Positions 8,804 to 17,732 of a stretch of DNA of 64,000 nt are shown here, in pieces. Positions within the stretch are counted from its first letter, which is position 1. Each line of letters begins with the position of its first letter. Below the pieces are notes generated by a model that saw nothing but the letters and a program-made list of their open reading frames with translations, did not search any database and was not told the origin of the DNA. The stretch is from positions 21,823 to 85,822 of the forward strand of contig CAKRZO010000015.1 in assembly GCA_934433135.1 (NCBI GenBank), read 5' to 3'. The stretch comes from an uncultured Acetatifactor sp. (GTDB lineage Bacteria; Bacillota; Clostridia; Lachnospirales; Lachnospiraceae). Made by a program: the position numbers and the translations under genes.

Positions 8804-9790
8804 TTAAATCCCGCGCTTATAGTGCTCCACGCGGCGCATGATCTTTTCATAATCGATAATACCTGTCTTGAGAAACTTCTCAAGGGTTTTCACATCGGGA
8901 ATCCCGGCTCTTCCTCCCATCTGCGTACATTTGATGGAAGATACACCGGTAGCGTATTTTGCTGCACTTACAACGTCCATACCGTTTAGGTACGCTGCAT
9001 CAAATGCACCATGAAAGACATCTCCTGCACCCGTGGTATCAACCACCGGAATATCCATGGCAGGCAGGGAAAACGTATGATCACCGTAAACTCCCATGCA
9101 GCCGTCGGCACCAAAGGTAAATATCACGATCTGTGCTCCCTTGTCCTGTACATAGCGCATAACCGCAAACTTCTCTTCGTCCGTAAGCGGCTTTGACGTA
9201 TCCTTCCCAAGCTCCGCTGCCAGACCATCAAAGTAATATTCCGAACCGATAAAGATATCGAAAATATCGTAATTCTCAAATACGTATGGTTTGTAATACG
9301 CCGCATCCACGCTTACCTTTCCGCCCGATGCATGTATGATGTCAGCAGCTGCACGTATGGCTTCGTTTACAAAACCGACATGCAGCATGCGTGCCGAACG
9401 GATATATGCTTCATCTATGTCACCGGGTTCTACTTCCCGGCACTCGCCCGGGCGGCTTATAATCGTCTTGCTCTTGGTGGCGCGTTCGGTGATACAAGTA
9501 CAGAAATTGCTGCGCTTGCCTTCCTCCACGATCAGGTGTGAGGTGTCCACATGGTTATACTTAAAATCATCGGCGATCATTCTTCCGAAAATATCGTCAC
9601 CCACCACGCCGCAGAAGGAGGCACGCATACCGAGGCTGCCTGCGGCGCAGAGCGCTGTTGCAACCCAGCCGCCTCCCTGGAAACAGCAGTCGTACATTTT
9701 ACTGCTCACCTGTTTTGGCATTTCTTCCAGCTCGATCACCAGATCCTGTCCGGGGTTTCCGAGCCCTATGATATCAAATCTTTTCTCCAT
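8804..9790 (-). CDS. PfkB-family sugar kinase
   Basis: The 328-residue product is a ribokinase-fold kinase transferring phosphate from ATP to a sugar. It opens with DIIGLGNPGQDLVIE, has the substrate and oxyanion region CFQGGGWVATALCAAGSLG (residues about 36-54), and ends with the signature DTTGAGDVFHGAF, in which the Asp of GAGD is the catalytic base. It sits 12 bases upstream of the isomerase gene, and a GAGG-type site precedes the start. Candidate substrates include ketohexoses, ketohexose 6-phosphates or 2-keto-3-deoxy acids, since both an isomerase/aldolase and a KDPG aldolase branch are encoded in the cluster. Confidence 0.9.
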   Translation of the reverse strand: MEKRFDIIGLGNPGQDLVIELEEMPKQVSSKMYDCCFQGGGWVATALCAAGSLGMRASFCGVVGDDIFGRMIADDFKYNHVDTSHLIVEEGKRSNFCTCITERATKSKTIISRPGECREVEPGDIDEAYIRSARMLHVGFVNEAIRAAADIIHASGGKVSVDAAYYKPYVFENYDIFDIFIGSEYYFDGLAAELGKDTSKPLTDEEKFAVMRYVQDKGAQIVIFTFGADGCMGVYGDHTFSLPAMDIPVVDTTGAGDVFHGAFDAAYLNGMDVVSAAKYATGVSSIKCTQMGGRAGIPDVKTLEKFLKTGIIDYEKIMRRVEHYKRGI

Positions 9791-9800
9791 CTTCTCTTCC

Positions 9801-11231
9801 TCACGGCACCAGCGAAATCAGCTTGAAGTCGTAATACTCTTCCAGGGACCACTTGGATTTATCGCAGCCGATACCGGACTGCTTCAGTCCCGGATGAGGC
9901 GTAAACTCACTGCCGATACCGCCGTTAATGAATATTTCGCCGGCATCCAGTGTCTCAAAAGCCTTGGCAATCTCACGCGCATCGTGCCCGAAGAAGTAGG
10001 CCGACAACCCGAAAATCGTGTTGTTTGCTCTTTCAAGCACGTCATCAAAATCAGAAAACGGCTGCATGGGAATGATCGGCCCGAAAATTTCTTCTGTTGA
10101 AACACGCATATCATCCGTGACATCGACAAGCAGCGCCGGGGTGATATAGCTGCCGCGTGAAAACTCTGCAGGAACCTCGCCGCCCATAACCAGTTTTGCT
10201 CCGCATTTCACTGCGTCATCAATCAGCTCAAGCATACGGTCACGCGCCGCTTTGTTAATCACGGGTCCCATGATATAACCTTCGTCTTTATATCTGCCAA
10301 GCTTCACTTTCTTCAATTCCTCTGCAACCTTTTCACAAAGCTCCCGGTATATGCTCTCATGAACGTAGATCCGGTTGTAGTTCACACAGGTCTGCCCGGC
10401 AAAACCGACCTTCTTCGCCACGATATTGGCGGCAGTTTCGTTAAGATCCGCATCCGGCATGACGATGACCGGCGCATTGCCTCCGAGCTCTAACGAATAT
10501 TTCTTGACAGAGGTTGCTCCTTGCTTCATTACGGAAAGTCCGGTCTCATAGGCGCCTATCAGGGTTATCATACGCGGGATATCGCTCTCATTCAGTGTCT
10601 TTGCGACTTCACCGGAGGGTCCGGATAGGATGTTGATAACGCCCGCCGGAAAGCCGATCCGCTCCGCAATCACTCCGAGATAAAGCGTTGCTAACGGCGT
10701 TTCGCTGGACGGCTTTATGATGCAGGTGCAGCCCGATGCCACCGCAGGTGCAAGCTTAATGCTGGCGTTTCCCAGCGGATAGTTCCATGCGATATGCCCT
10801 ACGGTCACACCGATCGGCCTGCGGGTCACGATATGGTAGTTTTCCTTTTTGCCGACATACTGGGTCGGCAGCACCTCGCCATCCATGCGCTTTGCCTCCT
10901 CGGCATAATAGGAAAGGCTCGTGAGCAGCCAGTCAACATCCCCGCAGGCAGCAGGGTACGGTCTGCCCGATTCGAAGGATACAAGGTCAACAAGCTTATC
11001 GCGCTCGGCCGTACAGGCGGCTTTCAGCTTCATCAGCCAGTCATAGCGTTCATTTACCGACGTTTTTGACCAGGTTTTGAATGCCTCAGCTGCTGCATGG
11101 AGCGCTTCCTTAGCCTGTGCGGCATCTGCGCAGCCCACGGTATCTATGATCTCTCCGGTAGAGGGATCGTAAACCTCGGCCGTCTTTCCTGCACCGTCTA
11201 CCAGTTTCCCGTTAATGTATTGTTGAAACAT
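9801..11231 (-). CDS. NAD(P)-dependent aldehyde dehydrogenase
   Basis: This 476-residue cytoplasmic ALDH oxidises an aldehyde to a carboxylate. It contains NYPLGNASIKLAPAVASGCTCIIKPSSETP (cofactor region), the general-base Glu in SLELGGNAPVIV, the catalytic Cys in FAGQTCVNYNRIYV, and EEIFGPIIPMQPF near the end. Its length is typical for the succinate-semialdehyde/glycolaldehyde/lactaldehyde type. In this cluster it may oxidise the aldehyde released by the aldolase (glyceraldehyde or lactaldehyde), feeding the glycerate kinase encoded two genes upstream. An AGGAGG site lies before the start. Confidence 0.92.
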   Translation of the reverse strand: MFQQYINGKLVDGAGKTAEVYDPSTGEIIDTVGCADAAQAKEALHAAAEAFKTWSKTSVNERYDWLMKLKAACTAERDKLVDLVSFESGRPYPAACGDVDWLLTSLSYYAEEAKRMDGEVLPTQYVGKKENYHIVTRRPIGVTVGHIAWNYPLGNASIKLAPAVASGCTCIIKPSSETPLATLYLGVIAERIGFPAGVINILSGPSGEVAKTLNESDIPRMITLIGAYETGLSVMKQGATSVKKYSLELGGNAPVIVMPDADLNETAANIVAKKVGFAGQTCVNYNRIYVHESIYRELCEKVAEELKKVKLGRYKDEGYIMGPVINKAARDRMLELIDDAVKCGAKLVMGGEVPAEFSRGSYITPALLVDVTDDMRVSTEEIFGPIIPMQPFSDFDDVLERANNTIFGLSAYFFGHDAREIAKAFETLDAGEIFINGGIGSEFTPHPGLKQSGIGCDKSKWSLEEYYDFKLISLVP

Positions 11232-11322
11232 CTGTTTTCCTCCTGTCGTCCGGTCAGCGCCTTTTCCGCGGACGGGTCATGCCCGCGGAAACGTTGCTGC
11301 TGAACCTTCTTTTTCATATTCA

Positions 11323-12624
11323 TTACAGTTTTCCATCTGCACGTGCCTGGTTGCGGAAGCCCTTCAGCCCCCGGGCACCGATAAACTTCGCATTTGCACC
11401 CAACTCTTCCTCAATCTCAAGGAAGCGGTTTCCCCGGGCACCGATGGCACTCTCACGGATAGAGCCCGCATTGATCCCGACTGCGTAATCGGCGATGGAC
11501 TCGCCCTCGCCGCGGCTGTCGGAAGGCATAACGCCATAACCGAACTTATAGGCATACTGTATCATTTCCAGTGCCTCAGATATCGTACCTACCTGGTTTA
11601 CTTTTAAAAGGATGGTATTTGCCGCACCCTTTGACACGCCATAGGCTACACGCTCCGGATTCGTCGTGAACAGATCATCACCGACAATCTGTATGCCGCT
11701 TTCCTCCGTGAGAGCCGCTGTTGTATCGTAATCATCCTCATTAAACGGATCCTCAATGATCACAAACGGATAATCCTTGATAATCTGCATATAGAAATCA
11801 TAAAGCTGTTCCTTTGTCTTGGGGGTTCGGTCAAACAGGCCGTAATACTTACCATCCTCTTTGTTATGATAAGTATCGGTAGCAACGTCCATTTGGAAAC
11901 CTACCTTGCCCTCATAGCCTGCCTCGCGTATCGTCTTTAGCATATCCTCCCAGATCTCGCGGTCGCTGTTGTAGATTCCGGCGGGTATGGATATGAAATC
12001 ACGGATATTCGGCAGTCCGCCGAACAATTTCTTCATCTTTTCCGCCCAGCGGGTATGGATATCCCAGCAGGCGTAGGAGGCTTCCGCAAAGGTGTCAAAG
12101 CCGTATGCCATCACCGACATGGTAGGCTTTCCGCCCGGCGTGGTAATGCCGCCGCCGTAACGCTCATCCCCTGCTGCCATTGCGACACCGGGAACCGGGA
12201 GGTACATGGCGCCTGCGCCGCCGACATGACGGTACAGGGGGATACCGAGTGCTGCCGCCCCTGCCTTGAGTATCGCTGCCGATACCGCTGCCGTGGCATT
12301 GCCGCCGAAGACTGCCTTCGCATTGGGTGCCAGTGACAGCAGGACTCGGTCCGCTTCCAGCTGGTTTGCCGCATCCACACCTGTCATTGCAGGTGCAATC
12401 TCATTATTGATATGGTTCGCCGCGCACTGAACGCCTTTCCCTCGGAATTGCGTACCGCCGTCAAACTGGAATTTTACCTCATGTGTACCTACCGAGATAC
12501 CGGAGGTACACATTGCCCTGCCAACGGCTCCGTTTTCGGTGGTGACAACCGCCTCAACACCGGGATTGCCACGGTTGGTATATACCTGGCGTGCTCTTAT
12601 CGATCTTATTTCTGTTCCTCTCAT
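11323..12624 (-). CDS. Enolase-superfamily protein with altered active site
   Basis: A 433-residue protein that aligns along its whole length with enolase (VYTNRGNPGVEAVV, LGIPLYRHVGG, IIEDPF, VGDDLFTTN, LLKVNQVGT, FLEIEEELG). Metal-ligand Asp246, Glu291 and Asp316 and catalytic Lys341 are kept. Most other catalytic parts are not: the GGEHA and QEF region reads AGDER and has no Glu, the GDEGGFAP loop is absent, SHRSGE reads SDSRGE, and the second active-site Lys (QIKTG) is Arg390 in SIRES. The start at 12624 is chosen for length and an AGGAG site 11 bases upstream. 2-Phosphoglycerate dehydration is therefore doubtful; a dehydratase for another acid in this cluster is the inference. Confidence 0.85.
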   Translation of the reverse strand: MRGTEIRSIRARQVYTNRGNPGVEAVVTTENGAVGRAMCTSGISVGTHEVKFQFDGGTQFRGKGVQCAANHINNEIAPAMTGVDAANQLEADRVLLSLAPNAKAVFGGNATAAVSAAILKAGAAALGIPLYRHVGGAGAMYLPVPGVAMAAGDERYGGGITTPGGKPTMSVMAYGFDTFAEASYACWDIHTRWAEKMKKLFGGLPNIRDFISIPAGIYNSDREIWEDMLKTIREAGYEGKVGFQMDVATDTYHNKEDGKYYGLFDRTPKTKEQLYDFYMQIIKDYPFVIIEDPFNEDDYDTTAALTEESGIQIVGDDLFTTNPERVAYGVSKGAANTILLKVNQVGTISEALEMIQYAYKFGYGVMPSDSRGEGESIADYAVGINAGSIRESAIGARGNRFLEIEEELGANAKFIGARGLKGFRNQARADGKL

Positions 12625-12729
12625 GAACCAGTCATCTCCTATCTTCCGGTTGCAGTCCGCCCGTGCCGTCCGCACCGGACCGGCTGAACTCTTATCCAAT
12701 GATATGAGGGTCAAAAGGTATTTTGCCCC

Positions 12730-14190
12730 TCATTTGATATATATAATTCTCAAATCCAGTGCAGAAACACTGCTTACCGCATCTACGCCACAGCTCAGTT
12801 TCCACATGGGTTCTGAAGTTCCATGGGTCTTAAGTGCATCCCACAAGTCAATTCCGGCGTCCAGTGCTTCCCTATACGTATCTCCGTCTACGACCGCCCC
12901 TGCAAGGCAGGAAGGTGCGTTGGGCAGTTTCAGTCCGCCGGGGCCGTCCGTACCATCGGTATCTACCGCACCGAACACAATGTCCCGGTTTCCCGCGATC
13001 CTTGTTGCGGCCGCAATGCAGTATTCCTGATTTCTTCCGCCGACACCGCTTTCTTTGCCTACCGTCACCACATTTTCGCCCGACGACATCAACACGACCG
13101 GAGCCTTAAACGGTTCCCCCATTCGTGCACAGCAGAGTGCTATCCCGGCATCTGCAAAACCGGCCTCCCGCGCCTCGGCCTGCATGTATTCCGAGAGCAT
13201 GATGCATGTAAGCCCCATTTCCGCGGCTTTTTTCCTCACTGCCGGGTAGACGGTCGCATCCTTAAAGATCAGTCCGAAGAAACGGCAGCCGAGGCTTTCA
13301 TATTCCTTCACGCCCATATTTTCCGTGTCCGGGCTGCCTGCAAGCAGATGCTTCCTTATCGATTCCGGTGTCTGCTCCCATACATCATGCTTCTTAATAA
13401 TGCTGATACAGTCTGCGTAGGTTGACGCCGTTGCAACGGTTGGGAAGAAGGTGTTTTTCTCAAGCATTTCGAAGTATGACACCCGCACCACCGGGGTATC
13501 CGTCTTCGACGGGTCTGCTGTCACTACATTTACCACGGTTGCAGGCATGAGTCGGCGCAGCAATCTTCCGCCTTTAAAGCGGTCGATGTGGGTACGGATC
13601 TGATTGAGCTCTCCTGTCGCCACACCCTTCTCGATCTGCATAAGATGGGTAAAGGCTGCTATATCCTCTATGGAAATCCCTTCCGCCGGATAGGTGAGAA
13701 GGGAACCGCACCCGCTGCCAAACACTGTGAACACAAGATCACGCTCCGTAAGGCCGCGTGTCAACTCCTCGATTCTTTTACAGCCCAGGACGCAGTCTTC
13801 ATCCGGAACCGGATGACCTGCAAGGGTCACGCCAATCTTGTTGCAAATGATATCCTCTCCGTGTTTGCCTATCACGCATCCTGCCGTCAGGACATCCCCC
13901 AGCGCCTCTTCAAAGCCCAGTGCAGCGCGCTGGACGCCCTTTGCAGCGCCTATCACGAACACCCGGTCATACTCCGCAAGATCGAATTCGGCAGGTCCTG
14001 CATGCGGATCTCCCTTCATCTCAAAGCCTGCGGTATCCAGTACGATTTTACCGTTTTCCACCCGCACAAGCTTCTTCACACGGTAATACGGGTCGATCGC
14101 ATCCAATCCTGCATCAAGCAGCTCTGTCACGATCCTTCTGCCCTTTTGATTCCCATGGGAGACAAGCATTTCTTTATTCTTTATTCTCAT
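12730..14190 (-). CDS. Glycerate 2-kinase, DUF4147/MOFRL type
   Basis: The 486-residue protein matches the class of glycerate kinases that make 2-phosphoglycerate (TtuD/GckA-like). The N-terminal DUF4147 domain has VFVIGAAKGVQRAALGFEEAL and LTAGCVIGKHGE, then GHPVPDEDC and VFTVFGSGCGSLL. The C-terminal MOFRL domain has VLMSSGENVVTVG, GVGGRNQEYCI and FGAVDTDGTDGPGG. The start lies 2 bases after the aldo/keto reductase stop, suggesting translational coupling. It could phosphorylate glycerate produced by the aldehyde dehydrogenase; the next gene is the altered enolase homologue, so the obvious 2-phosphoglycerate to PEP route should not be assumed. Confidence 0.88.
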   Translation of the reverse strand: MRIKNKEMLVSHGNQKGRRIVTELLDAGLDAIDPYYRVKKLVRVENGKIVLDTAGFEMKGDPHAGPAEFDLAEYDRVFVIGAAKGVQRAALGFEEALGDVLTAGCVIGKHGEDIICNKIGVTLAGHPVPDEDCVLGCKRIEELTRGLTERDLVFTVFGSGCGSLLTYPAEGISIEDIAAFTHLMQIEKGVATGELNQIRTHIDRFKGGRLLRRLMPATVVNVVTADPSKTDTPVVRVSYFEMLEKNTFFPTVATASTYADCISIIKKHDVWEQTPESIRKHLLAGSPDTENMGVKEYESLGCRFFGLIFKDATVYPAVRKKAAEMGLTCIMLSEYMQAEAREAGFADAGIALCCARMGEPFKAPVVLMSSGENVVTVGKESGVGGRNQEYCIAAATRIAGNRDIVFGAVDTDGTDGPGGLKLPNAPSCLAGAVVDGDTYREALDAGIDLWDALKTHGTSEPMWKLSCGVDAVSSVSALDLRIIYIK

Positions 14191-14192
14191 GA

Positions 14193-15041
14193 CTAAAATC
14201 CTATGTTATCCGGATCGGGGGCTTCGCCGCAGCTTCCGACAAGCCCTGCAATCCTGTCCATATCCTCCTGCGTCAGCTCAAAGTCAAATATCTCACTGTT
14301 TTCTTTGATGCGCATAGGATTCGCTGACTTCGGCAGCGGCAAAAATCCCATCTGCAGGCTCCACTTAAGACATATCTGTCCGATTGATTTTCCGTATTTT
14401 GCGGCAAGCGTTTTCATTGTCTCGTTGCCGAACACGGTGCCCGTCCCGAAGGGGCTGTAGGCCTCGACGAGAATTCCGTGCTCCTTACAGTACTTCACGG
14501 TCTGCGGCTGGGTAATACCCGGACAGAGCTTAAGCTGATTCACCATCGGCTTTACCGTTGCTGTCTTCATCAGCGTTTCGATATGGTGCGGCATGAAATT
14601 GCTGATACCGATTGCCCGGATCTTTCCTGCCTGATACAACTCCTCAAAGGCTGCCCAGGTACCTGCTGTCGACTCCTCCCAGTGGGTGCGGAACTGTACC
14701 GGGTTGGGCCAGTGAATCAGATAGAGATCAAGGTATTCAAGCCCCAGACGCTCCATTGTTCCTTCAAAAGCTTCCAGCGTTGCCTTATAACCATGCGCCG
14801 CATTTCGAAGCTTGCTGGTAACGAATATCTCCTCCCGTGCAAGTCCACTCTGTGCGATTCCCGCACCAACGCCCCGCTCGTTGCCGTAAGCGGCAGCGGT
14901 ATCGATCAGGCGGTATCCTAAGGACAGTGCGGACAATACTGCATTTTTCGCTGTATCGTCTGGAGACTGCCAGGTACCGAGTCCGACACAGGGAATCCTG
15001 ACACCATTGTATAGTTGAAAAGTATCTGTTAATGCTTTCAT
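14193..15041 (-). CDS. Aldo/keto reductase
   Basis: A 282-residue TIM-barrel NADPH-dependent oxidoreductase. The catalytic tetrad is visible: Asp and Tyr in LIDTAAAYGNERGVG (residues about 46-60), Lys in FVTSKL and His in YLIHWPNP. The cofactor end reads PLPKSANPMRIKENSEIFDFELTQEDMDRI. This is the family that reduces sugar aldehydes or ketones, or oxidises sugar alcohols. In this cluster it could interconvert a sugar and its polyol or keto derivative together with the SDR gene just upstream. A GAGGAGAGAG site precedes the start. Confidence 0.92.
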   Translation of the reverse strand: MKALTDTFQLYNGVRIPCVGLGTWQSPDDTAKNAVLSALSLGYRLIDTAAAYGNERGVGAGIAQSGLAREEIFVTSKLRNAAHGYKATLEAFEGTMERLGLEYLDLYLIHWPNPVQFRTHWEESTAGTWAAFEELYQAGKIRAIGISNFMPHHIETLMKTATVKPMVNQLKLCPGITQPQTVKYCKEHGILVEAYSPFGTGTVFGNETMKTLAAKYGKSIGQICLKWSLQMGFLPLPKSANPMRIKENSEIFDFELTQEDMDRIAGLVGSCGEAPDPDNIGF

Positions 15042-15137
15042 ATATCTCTCTCCTCATATCATACTTTGAGATCCGGAATCTATTTTGCTTCCGTTTTGTT
15101 CTTGCCCGATTCACGGATTGCCCCGCCTTCGGCACAT

Positions 15138-15920
15138 TTACAGGCAGGTATATCCACCATCCACCGGCATACAGGTACCGGTTGTAAAGGTAGAAAGGTC
15201 ACTCGCATAGTAAAGCGCCAGACCGACCATCTCCTCCGGGTTTGCTACGCGGTTCATGGGTGTTCCGCCGATCCACTTCGCAACCGCCGGGTCATTCGGC
15301 GTCTCCAAACGCTTTTTCGTAAGCGGTGTGCGGGTAAAACCGGGGGCTATGGCATTTACACGTATCCCGCGCTGCGCCCATTCGTTGGCAAGACACTTTG
15401 TAAGCATGATAACGCCTGCCTTGGAGCTGTTGTACGCACACTGTGTCTGGGGAAGCGGGTTCACGATAAGTCCCGACATGGAAGCAATATTGACGATATT
15501 GCCTCCTCCCTGCGCAAGCATTACACTGCCGACCTCACGGCACATAAGAAAGGTGCCCGTCAGATTTACACCAACCACGCGCTGCCACACCTCAAGCGGC
15601 ATCTCCTCAGCGGGGGCAAGCTTATTGATTCCTGCGTTATTGACGAGGATATCAATACATCCGTATTTTTCCTTTACCTCCGATACCATGTTTTTCACCG
15701 AAGCCTCATCCGACACATCCGTGTGAATGCAGGTACATTCCACACCGATATCCTTTATGAGCCTCTCAGCATTCGGAAATTCCTCCTCCATAATACCTGC
15801 GATAACAATATTTGCCCCGCACTTTGCAAAGCCCTGCGCGATCTCAAGTCCGATCCCGCGCTCTGCACCTGTTACGATCACGGTCTTCCCGGAAAAATCA
15901 AATTTCACTGTATCTGACAT
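15138..15920 (-). CDS. Short-chain dehydrogenase/reductase (SDR)
   Basis: From the ATG at 15920 (AGGAAG site 8 bases upstream; the GTG at 15929 is too close to it) this is a 260-residue classical SDR. It shows the nucleotide motif VTGAERGIGLEIA, the structural NNAG, the catalytic Ser in IASMSG, Tyr and Lys in AYNSSKAG, and the late signature MPVDGGYTCL. It resembles gluconate 5-dehydrogenase/2-deoxygluconate 3-dehydrogenase-type enzymes that oxidise or reduce sugar acids. It lies between the KDPG-type aldolase and the aldo/keto reductase genes, which fits an oxidative sugar-acid branch; the substrate is unknown. Confidence 0.92.
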   Translation of the reverse strand: MSDTVKFDFSGKTVIVTGAERGIGLEIAQGFAKCGANIVIAGIMEEEFPNAERLIKDIGVECTCIHTDVSDEASVKNMVSEVKEKYGCIDILVNNAGINKLAPAEEMPLEVWQRVVGVNLTGTFLMCREVGSVMLAQGGGNIVNIASMSGLIVNPLPQTQCAYNSSKAGVIMLTKCLANEWAQRGIRVNAIAPGFTRTPLTKKRLETPNDPAVAKWIGGTPMNRVANPEEMVGLALYYASDLSTFTTGTCMPVDGGYTCL

Positions 15921-15990
15921 TTCTGCCACTTCCTTTCCCTACTTTATTCATTAGAATAATTGCCGGCTGAACGGTTACTGTCTGCTGCTT

Positions 15991-16653
15991 TTACTTGTTC
16001 TTCGCCGCACGCAGATCCAATACATCCTGGATGGTCCTGCGGGTATTTTTTACAATCTGTTCATAATTTCTGTCATTTATGGCGTTGTTCTCCGCAAACA
16101 TCCAGTCGCCGCCGGAAGCAAGCACATAATCGATGCCTGCAAACGGAAGAAAATTCTTACCGTTCAAACCGCCTGTCACCACCCACTCGACCTTGCCGAA
16201 AGGCCCGCCGTGATACTGTGCAAGTGTCTCCGCACCGCCCAACTGGTAGATGGGGAAAAATTTCAGGATATTGATCCCGTAATTCAATGCGATGGAGATA
16301 TCGCTTGCGGTAACACAACCCGGCAGGATCGGCATACCTTCCTTCAGCGCAAACTCTACCACCTCGGGGACAAGCCCGGGCGCAACAAAGAACTTCGCAC
16401 CTGCATCCACCGCCTCTTTGGCATCCTGAAGGGAGATGACTGAGCCGGCACCCACGATCACTTCCGGTGCCTCCTTTGCGATCCGTTTGATTCTGTCAAG
16501 GGAATGTTCATCTCTGTGAAGCAAGACCTCACATACGGGAAGTCCGCCCTCGGCAAGGGCCTTTGCCGCATCGGCTGCAAAATCCGGCTCCGGTGCCACC
16601 ATGATCGGGCAAATACCGGTTGTTTTCAGTATTCCATACATTGTTTGATCCAT
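15991..16653 (-). CDS. KDPG/KHG-type aldolase
   Basis: A 220-residue class I aldolase of the Eda family that splits 2-keto-3-deoxy-6-phosphogluconate or a relative into pyruvate and an aldehyde. The catalytic Glu is in PVCEVLL, phosphate and backbone motifs read VGAGSVISLQDAKEAVDAGAKFFVAPG, the Schiff-base Lys is in NILKFFP, and VTGGLN follows. Length is typical (about 210). With the SDR and Ldh-family genes around it, it suggests that part of the substrate is degraded as a 2-keto-3-deoxy acid; the dehydratase needed for that could be the enolase-like protein. An AAGGAG site precedes the ATG. Confidence 0.92.
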   Translation of the reverse strand: MDQTMYGILKTTGICPIMVAPEPDFAADAAKALAEGGLPVCEVLLHRDEHSLDRIKRIAKEAPEVIVGAGSVISLQDAKEAVDAGAKFFVAPGLVPEVVEFALKEGMPILPGCVTASDISIALNYGINILKFFPIYQLGGAETLAQYHGGPFGKVEWVVTGGLNGKNFLPFAGIDYVLASGGDWMFAENNAINDRNYEQIVKNTRRTIQDVLDLRAAKNK

Positions 16654-16668
16654 TTTACTCGATTCTCC

Positions 16669-17721
16669 TTAAAAAATATTGATTTCAGCACCGGTAAGGG
16701 CTGAGAGTTTTCTGTAATGATCTGCCATAACGTCGGTTATCTCTATCTCACCGGAAGCAAGCGCCTTCTTTCGCTTATCCCAATCCATTTCACCCGGAAC
16801 AAATATTTCTTCCGCGCCCTTTGCCTTGGGTGCATTTTTCAATTCCTTTACCATATGCTGCATCCGCTTGTAGAATACTTCCGGCTCCATCATCTGCGCA
16901 ATGTCTACGGCAATAAATGCATGACCGACCTTATTCCTGCTTGGCAGATCCAGGTTCCAGCTTGTGATCTCCTTTAAAAGGCCTGCACCGGTAAGCACGG
17001 ATGCAAGAATCTCAACCAACACTGCAAAACCATATCCCTTATGAGCCGCCATGGGCTGCAGATAGGAATCTTGCGGGAATCCGCTCGGGTCATTCGTCGG
17101 TCTGCCGTCCTTATCCACAAGCCAGCCGTCCGGTACGGCGATCCCCTTCTCCTTCGCCATTACAACCTTCAGCGCCGCAACATTGCTGAGGGCAATATCA
17201 AGAAATACGCTTCTTCCGTTTCCGAGAGGTGCCGCAAATGCAAACGGGTTATTTCCGATTACCACACCGCTGCTGTTCGGAACCGCCATAACAGGGTCTC
17301 CGTTACTCATTGAAAGACCGATCATCCCTGCTTTTGCCGCGAGGTTTGCATAATATCCGGCTGCACCGAAATGGCAGCTGTTATGTACACCTACATAGGC
17401 AATCCCGGTCTTTTTTGCCTTTTCGATGGCCTTATGCATCGCAAAGTCTGCCGTCAGCATACCGATGGCCGCATTACCGTTGACCATGGCCCATGCGGGG
17501 CCTTCTTTTTCAACAACCGGAACAGCAAGTGCATCCAGTCCTCCTGCCTGCATCTTTTGTACATATCCATACAGATTTTTTGTGCCATGAGACAGAACAC
17601 CGAAGGTATCCGTCGTCACAAGCGTTTCTGCTGCAGTCTTCGCATTTTCCTCTGTCAATCCGCTTTTTACAAGTACTTCTGTACAAAATCTCAGTAACTC
17701 ATCAATCTTTACCTTTGCCAT
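16669..17721 (-). CDS. Ldh-family (malate/L-lactate/sulfolactate-type) dehydrogenase
   Basis: From the ATG at 17721, favoured by AAAGGAG 5-10 bases upstream, this is a 350-residue NAD(P)-dependent oxidoreductase of the YlbC/YbiC/ComC family, unrelated to classical Rossmann lactate dehydrogenases. Visible features are the N-terminal substrate region LLRFCTEVLVKSGLTEENAKTAAETLV with TFGVLSHGTKNL, the catalytic His in NSCHFGAAGYYA, VIGNNPFAFAAP and the late GYGFAVLVEILASVLTGA. Family members oxidise 2-hydroxy acids or reduce 2-keto acids (ureidoglycolate, sulfolactate, 2,3-diketogulonate). It is flanked by NagB-like and Eda genes; the substrate is probably a hydroxy or keto sugar acid. Confidence 0.9.
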   Translation of the reverse strand: MAKVKIDELLRFCTEVLVKSGLTEENAKTAAETLVTTDTFGVLSHGTKNLYGYVQKMQAGGLDALAVPVVEKEGPAWAMVNGNAAIGMLTADFAMHKAIEKAKKTGIAYVGVHNSCHFGAAGYYANLAAKAGMIGLSMSNGDPVMAVPNSSGVVIGNNPFAFAAPLGNGRSVFLDIALSNVAALKVVMAKEKGIAVPDGWLVDKDGRPTNDPSGFPQDSYLQPMAAHKGYGFAVLVEILASVLTGAGLLKEITSWNLDLPSRNKVGHAFIAVDIAQMMEPEVFYKRMQHMVKELKNAPKAKGAEEIFVPGEMDWDKRKKALASGEIEITDVMADHYRKLSALTGAEINIF

Positions 17722-17732
17722 GTTTTCTCCTT

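Noticed and set aside
9336..10100. 254-residue plus-strand frame
   Set aside because: Lies opposite well-supported PfkB and ALDH genes, with no recognisable domain; long antisense frames are common there because of codon bias.
11323..12624. Housekeeping enolase
   Set aside because: Key catalytic loops and a catalytic lysine are missing and the gene is embedded in a sugar operon instead of a glycolytic one.
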